Shown: in pieces, positions 13,767-22,297 of the stretch
How the letters are laid out: each line of letters opens with the position of its first letter
Position numbering within the stretch: the stretch's first letter is position 1
NCBI GenBank assembly: GCA_046710445.1
Contig: JBKEHD010000017.1
Span: 1 to 24,352, forward strand
Reading direction: 5' to 3'
Origin: JBKEHD01 sp046710445
Lineage (GTDB): Bacteria; Pseudomonadota; Alphaproteobacteria; Rickettsiales; Midichloriaceae
Length of the DNA stretch: 24,352 nucleotides
Notes under the pieces: generated by a model
What the model saw: only the letters and a program-made list of their open reading frames with translations
The model's database searches: none
Told to the model about the DNA's origin: nothing
Translations under genes and position numbers: made by a program

Positions 13767-14520
13767 AAATATATTTTATATCATTTCAGTTTTCGCACTG
13801 TTAATGATTTTTTTTTCTGATGCAGTTTTTGCACAGGGAATACATATTGATCTTGATAGTTCAGGTAGTGAAAAAACCTTTTTTACCGACAAGATAATTC
13901 AAACAATAGGATTGATAACTATTTTAAGTTTAGCCCCTGCTATACTTATCATGGTAACGTCTTTCACAAAAATAGTAGTTGTATTTTCAATATTAAGACA
14001 TGCACTTGGATTGCAACAAACCCCTCCAAACATGGTTATGATTAGTTTATCATTATTTTTAACCTTCTTTATTATGGGTCCTACTTTTCAAAAATCTTAT
14101 GACAATGGCCTTTTACCACTCATAAACAATCAAATGACAGAAGATGTAGCTTGGGAACAAATCACATCCCCTTTTAAAAAATTCATGAAAAGAAATACTA
14201 GGGAGAAAGATATAGATTTATTTGTTGCAATGTCAAAAGAAGGTGGTTCCGAAGAATTACAAAAAGATGACTTACCAATGCACGTAATTACACCATCTTT
14301 TATGCTAAGTGAGTTAAGACGCGGATTTGAAATAGGATTTCTGATATACTTACCATTTTTGATTATTGATTTGGTAGTTGCCTCTGTATTGATGGGTATG
14401 GGAATGATGATGTTACCACCTGTTGTGATATCATTACCTTTTAAATTAATATTTTTTGTTCTAATAGATGGTTGGTACATGTTGAGTGGTAGCTTAGTAA
14501 AAAGTTACGGAATAGGATAA
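13747..14520 (+). CDS. fliP: Flagellar type III export protein FliP
   Basis: A FliP/SctR-family protein of 257 residues that forms the core of the flagellar type III export gate in the inner membrane. It has an N-terminal signal-peptide-like helix (FYIISVFALLMIFFSDAVFA), as flagellar FliP does. The family blocks follow: SLAPAILIMVTSFTKIVVV, FSILRHALGLQQTPPNM, LSLFLTFFIMGP, LPMHVITPSFMLSELRRGFEIGFLIYLPFLIIDLVVASVLMGMGMMMLPP and the closing FKLIFFVLIDGW. The signal peptide and FliO neighbour favour flagellar FliP over virulence SctR. No other flagellar genes are in this window. Confidence 0.96.
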   Translation: MLLTKNKNIFYIISVFALLMIFFSDAVFAQGIHIDLDSSGSEKTFFTDKIIQTIGLITILSLAPAILIMVTSFTKIVVVFSILRHALGLQQTPPNMVMISLSLFLTFFIMGPTFQKSYDNGLLPLINNQMTEDVAWEQITSPFKKFMKRNTREKDIDLFVAMSKEGGSEELQKDDLPMHVITPSFMLSELRRGFEIGFLIYLPFLIIDLVVASVLMGMGMMMLPPVVISLPFKLIFFVLIDGWYMLSGSLVKSYGIG

Positions 14521-14539
14521 TAATATTAAAGTAGTTGGT

Positions 14540-17017
14540 ATGAGTTTTCAAAATAAATTAGATCTTTATAATATACAAGATAAGTGGCAAAAGATTTGGA
14601 AAGATAATCATATATATAGATATGATAAAGATGAGATCAGAGAGAATATTTTCTCTATAGACACCCCTCCTCCCACAGTTTCCGGATCTTTACATATGGG
14701 ACATGTGTTTAGCTATACTCAAGTAGATTTCATCGCTAGATTTCAAAGAATGCTGGGTAAATCTGTATTTTATCCCATAGGATTTGATGACAATGGTTTA
14801 CCTACAGAAAGATTAGTTGAAAAAGTAAAAAAAATTAGAGCAAAAGATGTAGGAAGAGAGAATTTCATAAAATTATGTGAAGAAGTAGTTCTGGAATCAG
14901 AAGAAGATTTTAGAAAAGTTTTCAAATCTCTTGGATTAAGTTTTGATTGGAAAGAAGAATTTCAAACAATAAGCACAAATTCTCGCAAATTATCTCAAAT
15001 GTCTTTTTTAGATTTATATAATAAAGATAAAATAACAAGAAAGTTTGGACCAAGTTTTTGGGATGTAAAAGACCAAACCGCTATAGCACAAGCAGAAAAT
15101 ATAGACAAAGAACAACAAGGAATTCTAAACGATATCGTTTTTCAAACTGTGGATAATGAAGAAATCACTATTTCCACAACCAGGCCAGAAATGCTACCAG
15201 CATGTGTAGCTATCTTTTATCACCCTGAAGACGCTAGATATCTGCATTTAAAAAACAAAGAAGCGATTACTCCATTATTCCTTAATAAGGTAAAAATCCT
15301 CCCAGATGAGCATGTGGAAATAGAAAAAGGTACAGGCTTAGTGATGTGTTGTACATTTGGAGATATACAAGATATAAACTGGTGGAGAGAATATAATTTA
15401 GATACAAAAGAATGCATATCTAAATATGGAAAAATGCAAAATAGTGGAATTCTTGATGGAATGAAGCTGAAAGAAGCTAGAGAGTTTGTTATTCAAAAAT
15501 TAAAAGAAGAGAAAAAACTCACAGCTCAGAAAGAAGTAGTACAAAACGTGAAATGCGCAGAAAGATCTGGAGCAATTCTTGAAATAATTCCGACATCTCA
15601 GTGGTTTATTAAGGTATTAGGAGAAAAAGAAGAATTGCATAAAAAAAATGAGGAGTGCAACTGGCATCCTCCATTTATGAAAGAAAGGCTTACTAGTTGG
15701 ATAGACGGTTTGAATCAAGATTGGTGTATTTCAAGACAACGGTATTTTGGAGTTCCCTTTCCAGTATGGTATTCTAAAAGAAGCGGAGAAGAAGGAAAAA
15801 TCTTATTGGCTGAAATTGATCAATTACCAGTAGATCCTTCTGTTGATTTACCAAAAGGATATAGTAAGGATGAGGTTGAACCAGAATATGATGTTATGGA
15901 TACTTGGGCAACAAGCTCTATTACCCCGCAACTTTCAACTCTTTACATAAATGATCAATACAAACTTGATGAATCAAAACATGATAAAATCTTTCCATTT
16001 GATTTAAGACCACAAGCTCATGAAATCATTAGAACATGGGCATTTGGTACAATAGTAAAATCCATGTATCACCAAAACTCCATTCCTTGGAAAAATTTAA
16101 TGATAAGCGGCTGGTGCTTAGCTTCAGACAAATCAAAAATGAGTAAATCCAAGGGGAACAGCATTGCTCCAGAGAAACTTATTTCTGAACAAGGTGCAGA
16201 TGTAATCCGATATTGGGCTTCAAATTCCAAATTAGGAATGGATATAACTTTCAATAATGAAGTATTCAAAATTGGTAAAAAATTAGTAAATAAACTTTGG
16301 AATGCTGGTAAATTTTTAAATACCCATCTAGAGAATTCAGATATAAAAATTCAATCATTGCAAAAGGATATACACGATAAAAATATTGTATGCGATATAG
16401 ATTTATGGATACTTTCTAGCTTGCATCAAGTCGTATTGAAAACTACAGAATCTTTTAAAAAATATGAATATTCTGAAGCAAGATCCACTATAGAAAATTT
16501 CTTTTGGAAACATTATTGCGACAACTATATTGAGCTTATAAAAACCCGAATATATTCAGAGGATGACAATCAATATAAGCGTAGTGCAATACTTACTTTA
16601 AGCCATGTTTTCAATACCTTGCTTAAATTGTTTTCCCCAATATTACCTCATATTACAGATGAATTATATTCATTATTATTCAAAGAAAAAAATGAACATT
16701 CAATTTCTGCAAGGAATACATGGCCAAAATTAGAAGAATTTTATTTTGATCCAAAATATATAATATTGGGTGCCGATGCGCTTAATGTTATAGAATTGGT
16801 GAGAAAATATAAATCAAATAAAGGATTAGCATTAAATACAGAAATAAATGAAATTCTGTATAATGGTCCTGAAATATCTGATTCTGCAATGATAGATTTA
16901 AAAAATGCAAGCAACGCCAAATCTATTGTACTTAAAGAAATTCAAAACACAGAAAATGATAATATAATAAAATCTGCATGTGAAAAATACACAATATTAA
17001 TACAAGAAGATAATTAG
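14540..17017 (+). CDS. valS: Valine--tRNA ligase
   Basis: A class Ia synthetase of 825 residues. It has the HIGH-type motif HMGH (52-55) in TPPPTVSGSLHMGHVFSYTQ, a connective editing domain (TTRPEMLPACVAIFYHP region), the tRNA-binding stretch DWCISRQRYFGVPFPVW, VMDTWATSSITPQL, the KMSKS loop (533-537), and an anticodon-binding helical domain (LWILSSLHQVVLKTTESFKKYEYSEA). It lacks the long C-terminal coiled coil of E. coli-type ValRS. The DTWATSS(I/L)TPQ wording and the length resemble the archaeal-like ValRS known from Rickettsiales. It starts 19 bases after fliP and ends the plus-strand cluster begun by alr. Confidence 0.96.
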   Translation: MSFQNKLDLYNIQDKWQKIWKDNHIYRYDKDEIRENIFSIDTPPPTVSGSLHMGHVFSYTQVDFIARFQRMLGKSVFYPIGFDDNGLPTERLVEKVKKIRAKDVGRENFIKLCEEVVLESEEDFRKVFKSLGLSFDWKEEFQTISTNSRKLSQMSFLDLYNKDKITRKFGPSFWDVKDQTAIAQAENIDKEQQGILNDIVFQTVDNEEITISTTRPEMLPACVAIFYHPEDARYLHLKNKEAITPLFLNKVKILPDEHVEIEKGTGLVMCCTFGDIQDINWWREYNLDTKECISKYGKMQNSGILDGMKLKEAREFVIQKLKEEKKLTAQKEVVQNVKCAERSGAILEIIPTSQWFIKVLGEKEELHKKNEECNWHPPFMKERLTSWIDGLNQDWCISRQRYFGVPFPVWYSKRSGEEGKILLAEIDQLPVDPSVDLPKGYSKDEVEPEYDVMDTWATSSITPQLSTLYINDQYKLDESKHDKIFPFDLRPQAHEIIRTWAFGTIVKSMYHQNSIPWKNLMISGWCLASDKSKMSKSKGNSIAPEKLISEQGADVIRYWASNSKLGMDITFNNEVFKIGKKLVNKLWNAGKFLNTHLENSDIKIQSLQKDIHDKNIVCDIDLWILSSLHQVVLKTTESFKKYEYSEARSTIENFFWKHYCDNYIELIKTRIYSEDDNQYKRSAILTLSHVFNTLLKLFSPILPHITDELYSLLFKEKNEHSISARNTWPKLEEFYFDPKYIILGADALNVIELVRKYKSNKGLALNTEINEILYNGPEISDSAMIDLKNASNAKSIVLKEIQNTENDNIIKSACEKYTILIQEDN

Positions 17018-17053
17018 CACATGCACTTAAACGTATCGTTATGCTGATTTTTC

Positions 17054-17082
17054 TTGAAAAATATCGAGATTTTCAATAGAAT
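17054..17082 (+). promoter_or_regulatory. Promoter of the NDUFA12-mlaD-DUF2155 cluster
   Basis: TTGAAA (17054-17059), a 17-base spacer and TAGAAT (17077-17082) lie 25 bases before the ATG of the NDUFA12-like gene and form a good σ70 match. The -35 box overlaps a short AT hairpin (17047-17062). Confidence 0.5.
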
Positions 17083-17106
17083 GTTATTAAAATGTTGGTA
17101 TAAAGA

Positions 17107-17448
17107 ATGGAGCTTGTAAATTGGGTTAAGTGTAAAATATTCGGTACTAAAAAAGGTGTGGATCAATTTGGAAATATTTTTTATGAATCAAATAAATTAT
17201 CACGACACTTTAATAGAAGCTCTAGATGGGTATATTACAAAGGCATTGTTGAAGCAACAAAAGTAGGTGCTCAATGGTTTGCTTGGTTACATCATCAACA
17301 AAATAATACTGATCAAAACAATAATTTTTCTAAGCATATAAGAGAGGTTAATTTAACAGGAACAGATTTTGCATATCATCCATCTAACGATCAAAATGGC
17401 TTCTTGGATAATTATGAAAAATGGAGACCAAAAAATAATAATATATAA
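17107..17448 (+). CDS. NDUFA12/B17.2-family complex I-associated protein
   Basis: A 113-residue homologue of the mitochondrial complex I accessory subunit NDUFA12 (B17.2), found in alphaproteobacteria and associated with NADH:ubiquinone oxidoreductase. Typical features are GTKKGVDQFGNIFYES near the start, then RWVYYKGIVEATKVGAQWFAWLHH, and an aromatic-proline C-terminal part ending YEKWRPKN. The mlaD gene follows after 17 bases and DUF2155 after that. This gene order is a familiar alphaproteobacterial neighbourhood and supports the call. No signal peptide; the protein is presumably on the matrix-equivalent (cytoplasmic) side. Confidence 0.9.
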   Translation: MELVNWVKCKIFGTKKGVDQFGNIFYESNKLSRHFNRSSRWVYYKGIVEATKVGAQWFAWLHHQQNNTDQNNNFSKHIREVNLTGTDFAYHPSNDQNGFLDNYEKWRPKNNNI

Positions 17449-17465
17449 AAAATTGATAAAAGTTT

Positions 17466-18005
17466 ATGAAAGGAATTTTTGAATCATTATTAGGATTTAT
17501 AGTAATATTTATAGCAATTGGATTTTCGTATTTTGCATATAAAAACACTGATACTAATTTAAATAATAAAGAGAGCTATGTTTTAGAAGCACGTTTCGAT
17601 AATATAGATGGAATAAAAATTGGTTCAGAAGTTAGAATCAGTGGGATTAAAATAGGAAATGTTGTAGGGCAAAATTTAGACAATGAAACTTTTTCTGCGA
17701 TAGTGAAAATGTCTGTTGATAATACCATTAAATTACCAATTGATAGCACTATACAAATATTAAGTTCTGGATTTATAGGTGATAAATATCTCGCAATCTC
17801 TCCTGGAATGGAAGAAAGTTTTTTAAAAAACAATGATTTATTTGAATTCACTCAATCCTCTCTCAATATAGAAACCCTGATAAGTAAATTTCTTTTTGGT
17901 CTAAAAGATAAAGGAGACAATGAAACAACTCAAGATAATCAAGAAAAAGCTAATAAACATAATTATATTTTCAATGATTCTGACACAGAGAATTCTATTA
18001 GCTAA
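17466..18005 (+). CDS. mlaD: MlaD-family lipid transport protein (MCE domain)
   Basis: A 179-residue MCE-domain protein. One N-terminal membrane anchor (about 5-26) is followed by the MCE domain: ARFDNIDGIKIGSEVRISGIKIGNV, a middle β stretch, and LSSGFIGDKYLAISPG (about 98-113). It forms the periplasmic hexameric ring of the Mla phospholipid transporter and should work with MlaE and MlaF encoded at 11968-13504. The C-terminal 30 residues are polar and low in complexity, and they overlap the start of the next gene in another frame. Confidence 0.93.
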   Translation: MKGIFESLLGFIVIFIAIGFSYFAYKNTDTNLNNKESYVLEARFDNIDGIKIGSEVRISGIKIGNVVGQNLDNETFSAIVKMSVDNTIKLPIDSTIQILSSGFIGDKYLAISPGMEESFLKNNDLFEFTQSSLNIETLISKFLFGLKDKGDNETTQDNQEKANKHNYIFNDSDTENSIS

Positions 18006-18465
18006 TATATTTTTGCTTTGCTTTTCAACATATGTTTCTTTAGCAAAAGATAGCACTGTGTTTGATATGGTTGATGAAGATATCAAATCACCTTTTTCTG
18101 TTTTAAATGAAGATGTTATAAATAGTGATAATAATTTTTCTATTATCAATCAAAATTTAATTAATGATGATAATGTCATAAAATTAGAAAAAGCTAATAT
18201 CAGAGTGCTAGATTATAACACCGGACAAAGTAAAAGCCACGAGATAAACATAGGTGAAATTCACAATATAACTGAAAAAAACTCCATATATATATATAAA
18301 TGCTTAAAAGAAGGGAATGATGTATTAAACCCTCTTAATATGGCATTAATATCCATAGATACAGAAGGGAAAAATGTATATTTAGGCTGGATATTTACAA
18401 AAATAACATCATCTTCACTTCCTAAAATAAATAATAATTTTATATATCTATCAAATTGCTCTTAG
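17920..18465 (+). CDS. DUF2155 family exported protein
   Basis: A 181-residue protein whose last 90 residues match the alphaproteobacterial DUF2155 family: KANIRVLDYNTGQSKSHEINIGE, a Cys in IYKCLKEGNDVLNPLNMALISID, VYLGWIFTKI and the terminal NFIYLSNCS, giving the family's two cysteines. The role of the family is unknown; location is probably periplasmic. The ATG at 17920 has an AAGGAG just before it but overlaps mlaD by 86 bases and gives a long basic N-region. A second ATG at 17974 would begin MILTQRILLANIFLLCF, a cleaner signal peptide, with no Shine-Dalgarno. Either is possible. Convergent with addB, 4 bases apart. Confidence 0.85.
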   Translation: MKQLKIIKKKLINIIIFSMILTQRILLANIFLLCFSTYVSLAKDSTVFDMVDEDIKSPFSVLNEDVINSDNNFSIINQNLINDDNVIKLEKANIRVLDYNTGQSKSHEINIGEIHNITEKNSIYIYKCLKEGNDVLNPLNMALISIDTEGKNVYLGWIFTKITSSSLPKINNNFIYLSNCS

Positions 18466-18469
18466 TAAA

Positions 18470-21226
18470 TTATTTTCCCCTCATTAAATGCAAATATTCC
18501 AAATTTTGATTTAAATTTTTATTATTTAATTTAATAAAAAAATCCTCTTTATTTATAAAAAAGCACTCAATTAATTCTCTTATAGAAGCTTCTGTCTGGT
18601 ATATTTCATCAACTATAAAATGCTCTATCCCTATATTTTGCTTTCCACTTATATCTATATATGACATTTTTATCTTATCTACATCACCATGATTTTTTAT
18701 ATATTTAAACCCACATTTAGATAAAATATATTTTTCTATAGATAATTGGGGATATTCTCCTCTGTTTACTTGACTATTACTTGGTATCAATCCTGTTTTA
18801 AAATCTATAATTTTCATACCCTCTTCATAGCACTCTATCCTGTCAGCTATACAATAAATCTTTATCCTTTTGTTATTACTCATTTCTAATTCTGTACTTC
18901 CAAACACCTCTTTAAATACATTTTCTGTATTTATATCTGATAAATACCAAAATAAATTTTTTGCTATTACCTCAACTCTAATTATCCATATTTTATTAAT
19001 TTCTTCCGGTATATTATACTTTTTTGAACAATTGATAAATAGTGATATAAATCCATCACAAAAAGTAGAAATATCATCTGATTTTATATCTGTGACCTTT
19101 GAAATAACTTCATGCAATATTATTCCAAATTCTTTTTTACTTGGTTTTCTGGATATTTTATCCAACGCTTTAATCTTCAGTATATACATAGAATAATAAA
19201 GATACGGATTAGATATTAATTTCCCTATACCACTTACAGAAATTTTAGATGGCAATGCAGAAAATGGTACTTCAGCATATAAAATCTCATCTTTTTTATT
19301 CTCATCAATGAACATAGATCTTAATAAATCTTTATATTGATTGCTATATTTTTTAGACTTTTCTCTTAAATTTTTATTAAATAACAATTTTTCTACCCAT
19401 CTATTTTTACCCTTCCCTTTTTCAAAAGAAGAAAAGGTAAAAAGAACATTTTTACTAGTTAGAGCATTTATAAAATCATACTCCATAAAACCTATTTCTG
19501 TATCAAATTCTCTCAATTTATTTGATATTCTAGTGTATTGCGTAATGCAATTATGATCTAAATTGGTATTAGGAAACACACCTTCATTTAACCCAGCAAA
19601 AATAAGAAATTCATATTGAATATTTCTATTTTCAAAAGTTTGTAAAATCTTCACGGGATATCCTATAGAGTGATCCATTTGTGATTCAAATTTACTATAT
19701 AACGTCTCCATAATTTCAATATATGTAATATAGCTAATATTAAAATCTACAACGCATAATTCTTTGTGTAATCTTTGGTATAAAATCTCTAATTCTTCCT
19801 TTTCTTCATCATTTATTATTAATTTACATATTTCAAAATTGATTGATAAATACTCAATTAAACTATGTGTATTCTTATGTATTTTTTTCTTTGTATTTCG
19901 AAATAATTCATCTAATTTTACTAAAAAATCTAAATTCTCATCCCCAATATAATCATCTATATATTCTTTTATATTAGGATAGTAAAAAGATTTTCTGAGA
20001 CAGTTTAATTCAAATTCCTTAATAGCAATATCATTACAATATTTCGAATAATTGTCTTTCAAAATATCTAACAATAATAAATAATCATTTTTCCCTGTAA
20101 TAAAGTATTTTGCTATTTTAAAAGAAAACAATAAATGTTTTTTATTATTAAATTTACTATTTAGCCTATTATCTACTGGGATATCCCACAATTTCAAAAA
20201 CCCTTCTATTTTATTAGCTATATCTATAGATTTACTCTGAACCATTATTTTTGCATTATTATTTTTATGCAAATACTCTTTTATAACGATAGAAATAAGC
20301 CTCGCTTCTTCTGCGTTATTTTCTGCTTCTAAAATATTTACATGCTCAAATATGCTGTTTTGAAGAACATCATTATTGATAAAAATTTGATTAATAACAG
20401 AGTCTAATTTATATGAATTTGATATATTATGAATTTGTTCAGAATGTATTTTATTCCTATTGATAAAATGTTCTATATGGTAATTATAACTATTTTTTTT
20501 CAGTTTATCTGATTCAGAAATGTGATTGCACATCCCCCTAATAAAAATATATGAATTTTTTTGTTTTGAAATATGATCTAATAAAGATGTGGTATATTTA
20601 CTATCAATTTGAGGAAAAACAGCAAATATTTTTGCCTCATGATCCGTTTTCCAATTAGATATAAGAAAATCCACACAGTTATTTATATCATCTATTTGCA
20701 ATTTTAATTTACTCTTACCTAATTGTATTTTTAACTCTTTGATTATTAAAAATAGTATTTTTTCTATTTCAGAATATGGGAAAATATTATCTATATTATA
20801 CTGATAATGATAACATTCTAATACAGCTTGTTTTATTTGTGTTAATGACAAAGAATTTAATACATTATCATCGATAGAATCATCATTAGTTTTTAATTTT
20901 TCTATAATTACTTTTAGCAAGATATTAAATTGGTTATCTGATATCGTATTACCTTCAGAAATTTTTAAAAAAAATTCCTCTATACCATCAACATATTCAC
21001 TGAATTTCAAGATATTAGTACTCAATCCTTTATAACTAATAATTTTTGGAATCAGTATAGCTTCTGTTTTTAAAAAAATATTTTGTTGCAAAAAAGATGT
21101 TATAAATCTTTTGTTAGGAAAAATTAGTAAACTTTTTTTTTTAAAATTTTCCGTCTCTCGAGCTATGACATTTGTGCATGATTCAATAAAATTATCTGAT
21201 AATGATATATTAAAGATATCTCCCAT
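18470..21226 (-). CDS. addB: AddB-type double-strand-break repair helicase/nuclease subunit
   Basis: A 918-residue protein matching alphaproteobacterial AddB, partner of AddA in DNA-end resection for recombination. Near the N-terminus KKSLLIFPNKRFITSFLQQ corresponds to the degenerate P-loop region of AddB. The middle has ILQTFENRNIQYEFLIFAGLNEGVFPN, a UvrD-like motif. The C-terminal PD-(D/E)xK nuclease shows FGIILHEV (about 697-704), CIADRIE and IIDFKTG (about 804-810), then YPQLSIEKYIL. A RecB-type Fe-S cysteine set is not evident. addA is not in the window. It follows the adaptor gene by 7 bases in the gltA-adaptor-addB run. Confidence 0.9.
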   Translation of the reverse strand: MGDIFNISLSDNFIESCTNVIARETENFKKKSLLIFPNKRFITSFLQQNIFLKTEAILIPKIISYKGLSTNILKFSEYVDGIEEFFLKISEGNTISDNQFNILLKVIIEKLKTNDDSIDDNVLNSLSLTQIKQAVLECYHYQYNIDNIFPYSEIEKILFLIIKELKIQLGKSKLKLQIDDINNCVDFLISNWKTDHEAKIFAVFPQIDSKYTTSLLDHISKQKNSYIFIRGMCNHISESDKLKKNSYNYHIEHFINRNKIHSEQIHNISNSYKLDSVINQIFINNDVLQNSIFEHVNILEAENNAEEARLISIVIKEYLHKNNNAKIMVQSKSIDIANKIEGFLKLWDIPVDNRLNSKFNNKKHLLFSFKIAKYFITGKNDYLLLLDILKDNYSKYCNDIAIKEFELNCLRKSFYYPNIKEYIDDYIGDENLDFLVKLDELFRNTKKKIHKNTHSLIEYLSINFEICKLIINDEEKEELEILYQRLHKELCVVDFNISYITYIEIMETLYSKFESQMDHSIGYPVKILQTFENRNIQYEFLIFAGLNEGVFPNTNLDHNCITQYTRISNKLREFDTEIGFMEYDFINALTSKNVLFTFSSFEKGKGKNRWVEKLLFNKNLREKSKKYSNQYKDLLRSMFIDENKKDEILYAEVPFSALPSKISVSGIGKLISNPYLYYSMYILKIKALDKISRKPSKKEFGIILHEVISKVTDIKSDDISTFCDGFISLFINCSKKYNIPEEINKIWIIRVEVIAKNLFWYLSDINTENVFKEVFGSTELEMSNNKRIKIYCIADRIECYEEGMKIIDFKTGLIPSNSQVNRGEYPQLSIEKYILSKCGFKYIKNHGDVDKIKMSYIDISGKQNIGIEHFIVDEIYQTEASIRELIECFFINKEDFFIKLNNKNLNQNLEYLHLMRGK

Positions 21227-21233
21227 GCATCGT

Positions 21234-22292
21234 TTAACTATTAGGAGTTAATTTTTCTCCCTCAGGTATATCATGTGCACCACGAGTAATAATAACAGCC
21301 TCTTCAGGTAAGTTTATAAGCCAAAATCCATCAGTATCTTCATTAATTATTTTTACAGGAATAAATTTCACTATATTATTTGAATCTAAAATTTTCACAC
21401 CCAACTCTCCCTTTGAATCAATGACTACAGTTGATTGACTAACTTTATGTGCTTTAAAATTACCACTATATACCTTTATAGGTACAAGCTGACCACTTTT
21501 AATGTTTAAATTTTCATTATTCACTAAAGTTCCTGCATTATACATCTTGGTTAGATTATCAGCCATCTTTCCTATAAAATCTACTTGAGATTCATAATCT
21601 TTACCATTCACTGTAAATGTAATTTTATCACCTATGTTTAAATCTAAAATCGCATTTTCTGGAATATCAAAATTTATTCTAATATTTTCATCTGCAACAT
21701 ATTGAGCTATTTTTCCCCCAATTGTTAAATGATCACCTACTTTTACCTCGATATAATCTATAAAACCATCATATGGAGCTATTATATTAGTATTCTGAAG
21801 ATCAAGTGCAGCTTGTTTCATTTGAGCCTCTGCTTCATGTAAATTGGCTTTAGATTCATGCTCGATAGATTCAGAACCTAATCCACCTTTTTTCAATAAA
21901 CTAGATGATTTATATAAAACCTTTTTACTAGCTAAATTCTCTTTAGCAGAATTATATTTTTCTAAAGCACTCTTTTTTTCAATATTTAAAATAATATCAT
22001 TTTTCTTTAATCTCTCTCCATTTTTTACTTTTAATTCTTCAACTTTACCATTCACTTCTGAAATTAACGATATTTCCTTCTCTGCTTTAGAAATTCCAGT
22101 AAAAGATAAAACCCTATTCTTGCTGTTAGCAACGGATTTTTTACTATCATATGAAATTTTAGTATTATTTATTACTTCCTTTTTATTTTCTGCGCTTTTC
22201 GGAACTAACATCCATATTAATATTACGCAAAAGAAAAATATAATATATTTCAATTCTGTTTTTATTTTTTTAAACTTTTCTAGCATTTTCAA
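21234..22292 (-). CDS. RND/HlyD-family efflux periplasmic adaptor
   Basis: A 352-residue membrane-fusion protein. One N-terminal membrane anchor (about 15-31, YIIFFFCVILIWMLVP) is followed by the lipoyl half-motif GKVEELKVKNGERLKKNDIIL (about 85-105), a helical hairpin (YNSAKENLASKK to ALDLQN), the second lipoyl half APYDGFIDYIEVKVGDHLTIGG, a β-barrel and a C-terminal membrane-proximal domain. Such adaptors bridge an RND pump and an outer-membrane channel. No pump gene is adjacent; it lies between gltA (5 bases away) and addB (7 bases away). Substrate unknown. Confidence 0.9.
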   Translation of the reverse strand: MKMLEKFKKIKTELKYIIFFFCVILIWMLVPKSAENKKEVINNTKISYDSKKSVANSKNRVLSFTGISKAEKEISLISEVNGKVEELKVKNGERLKKNDIILNIEKKSALEKYNSAKENLASKKVLYKSSSLLKKGGLGSESIEHESKANLHEAEAQMKQAALDLQNTNIIAPYDGFIDYIEVKVGDHLTIGGKIAQYVADENIRINFDIPENAILDLNIGDKITFTVNGKDYESQVDFIGKMADNLTKMYNAGTLVNNENLNIKSGQLVPIKVYSGNFKAHKVSQSTVVIDSKGELGVKILDSNNIVKFIPVKIINEDTDGFWLINLPEEAVIITRGAHDIPEGEKLTPNS

Positions 22293-22297
22293 TTATT

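Noticed and set aside
17047..17062. Hairpin ATTTTTC-TT-GAAAAAT after valS as a terminator
   Set aside because: The loop is only two bases, the stem is all AT but one pair, no T-run follows, and it overlaps a better-supported -35 box.
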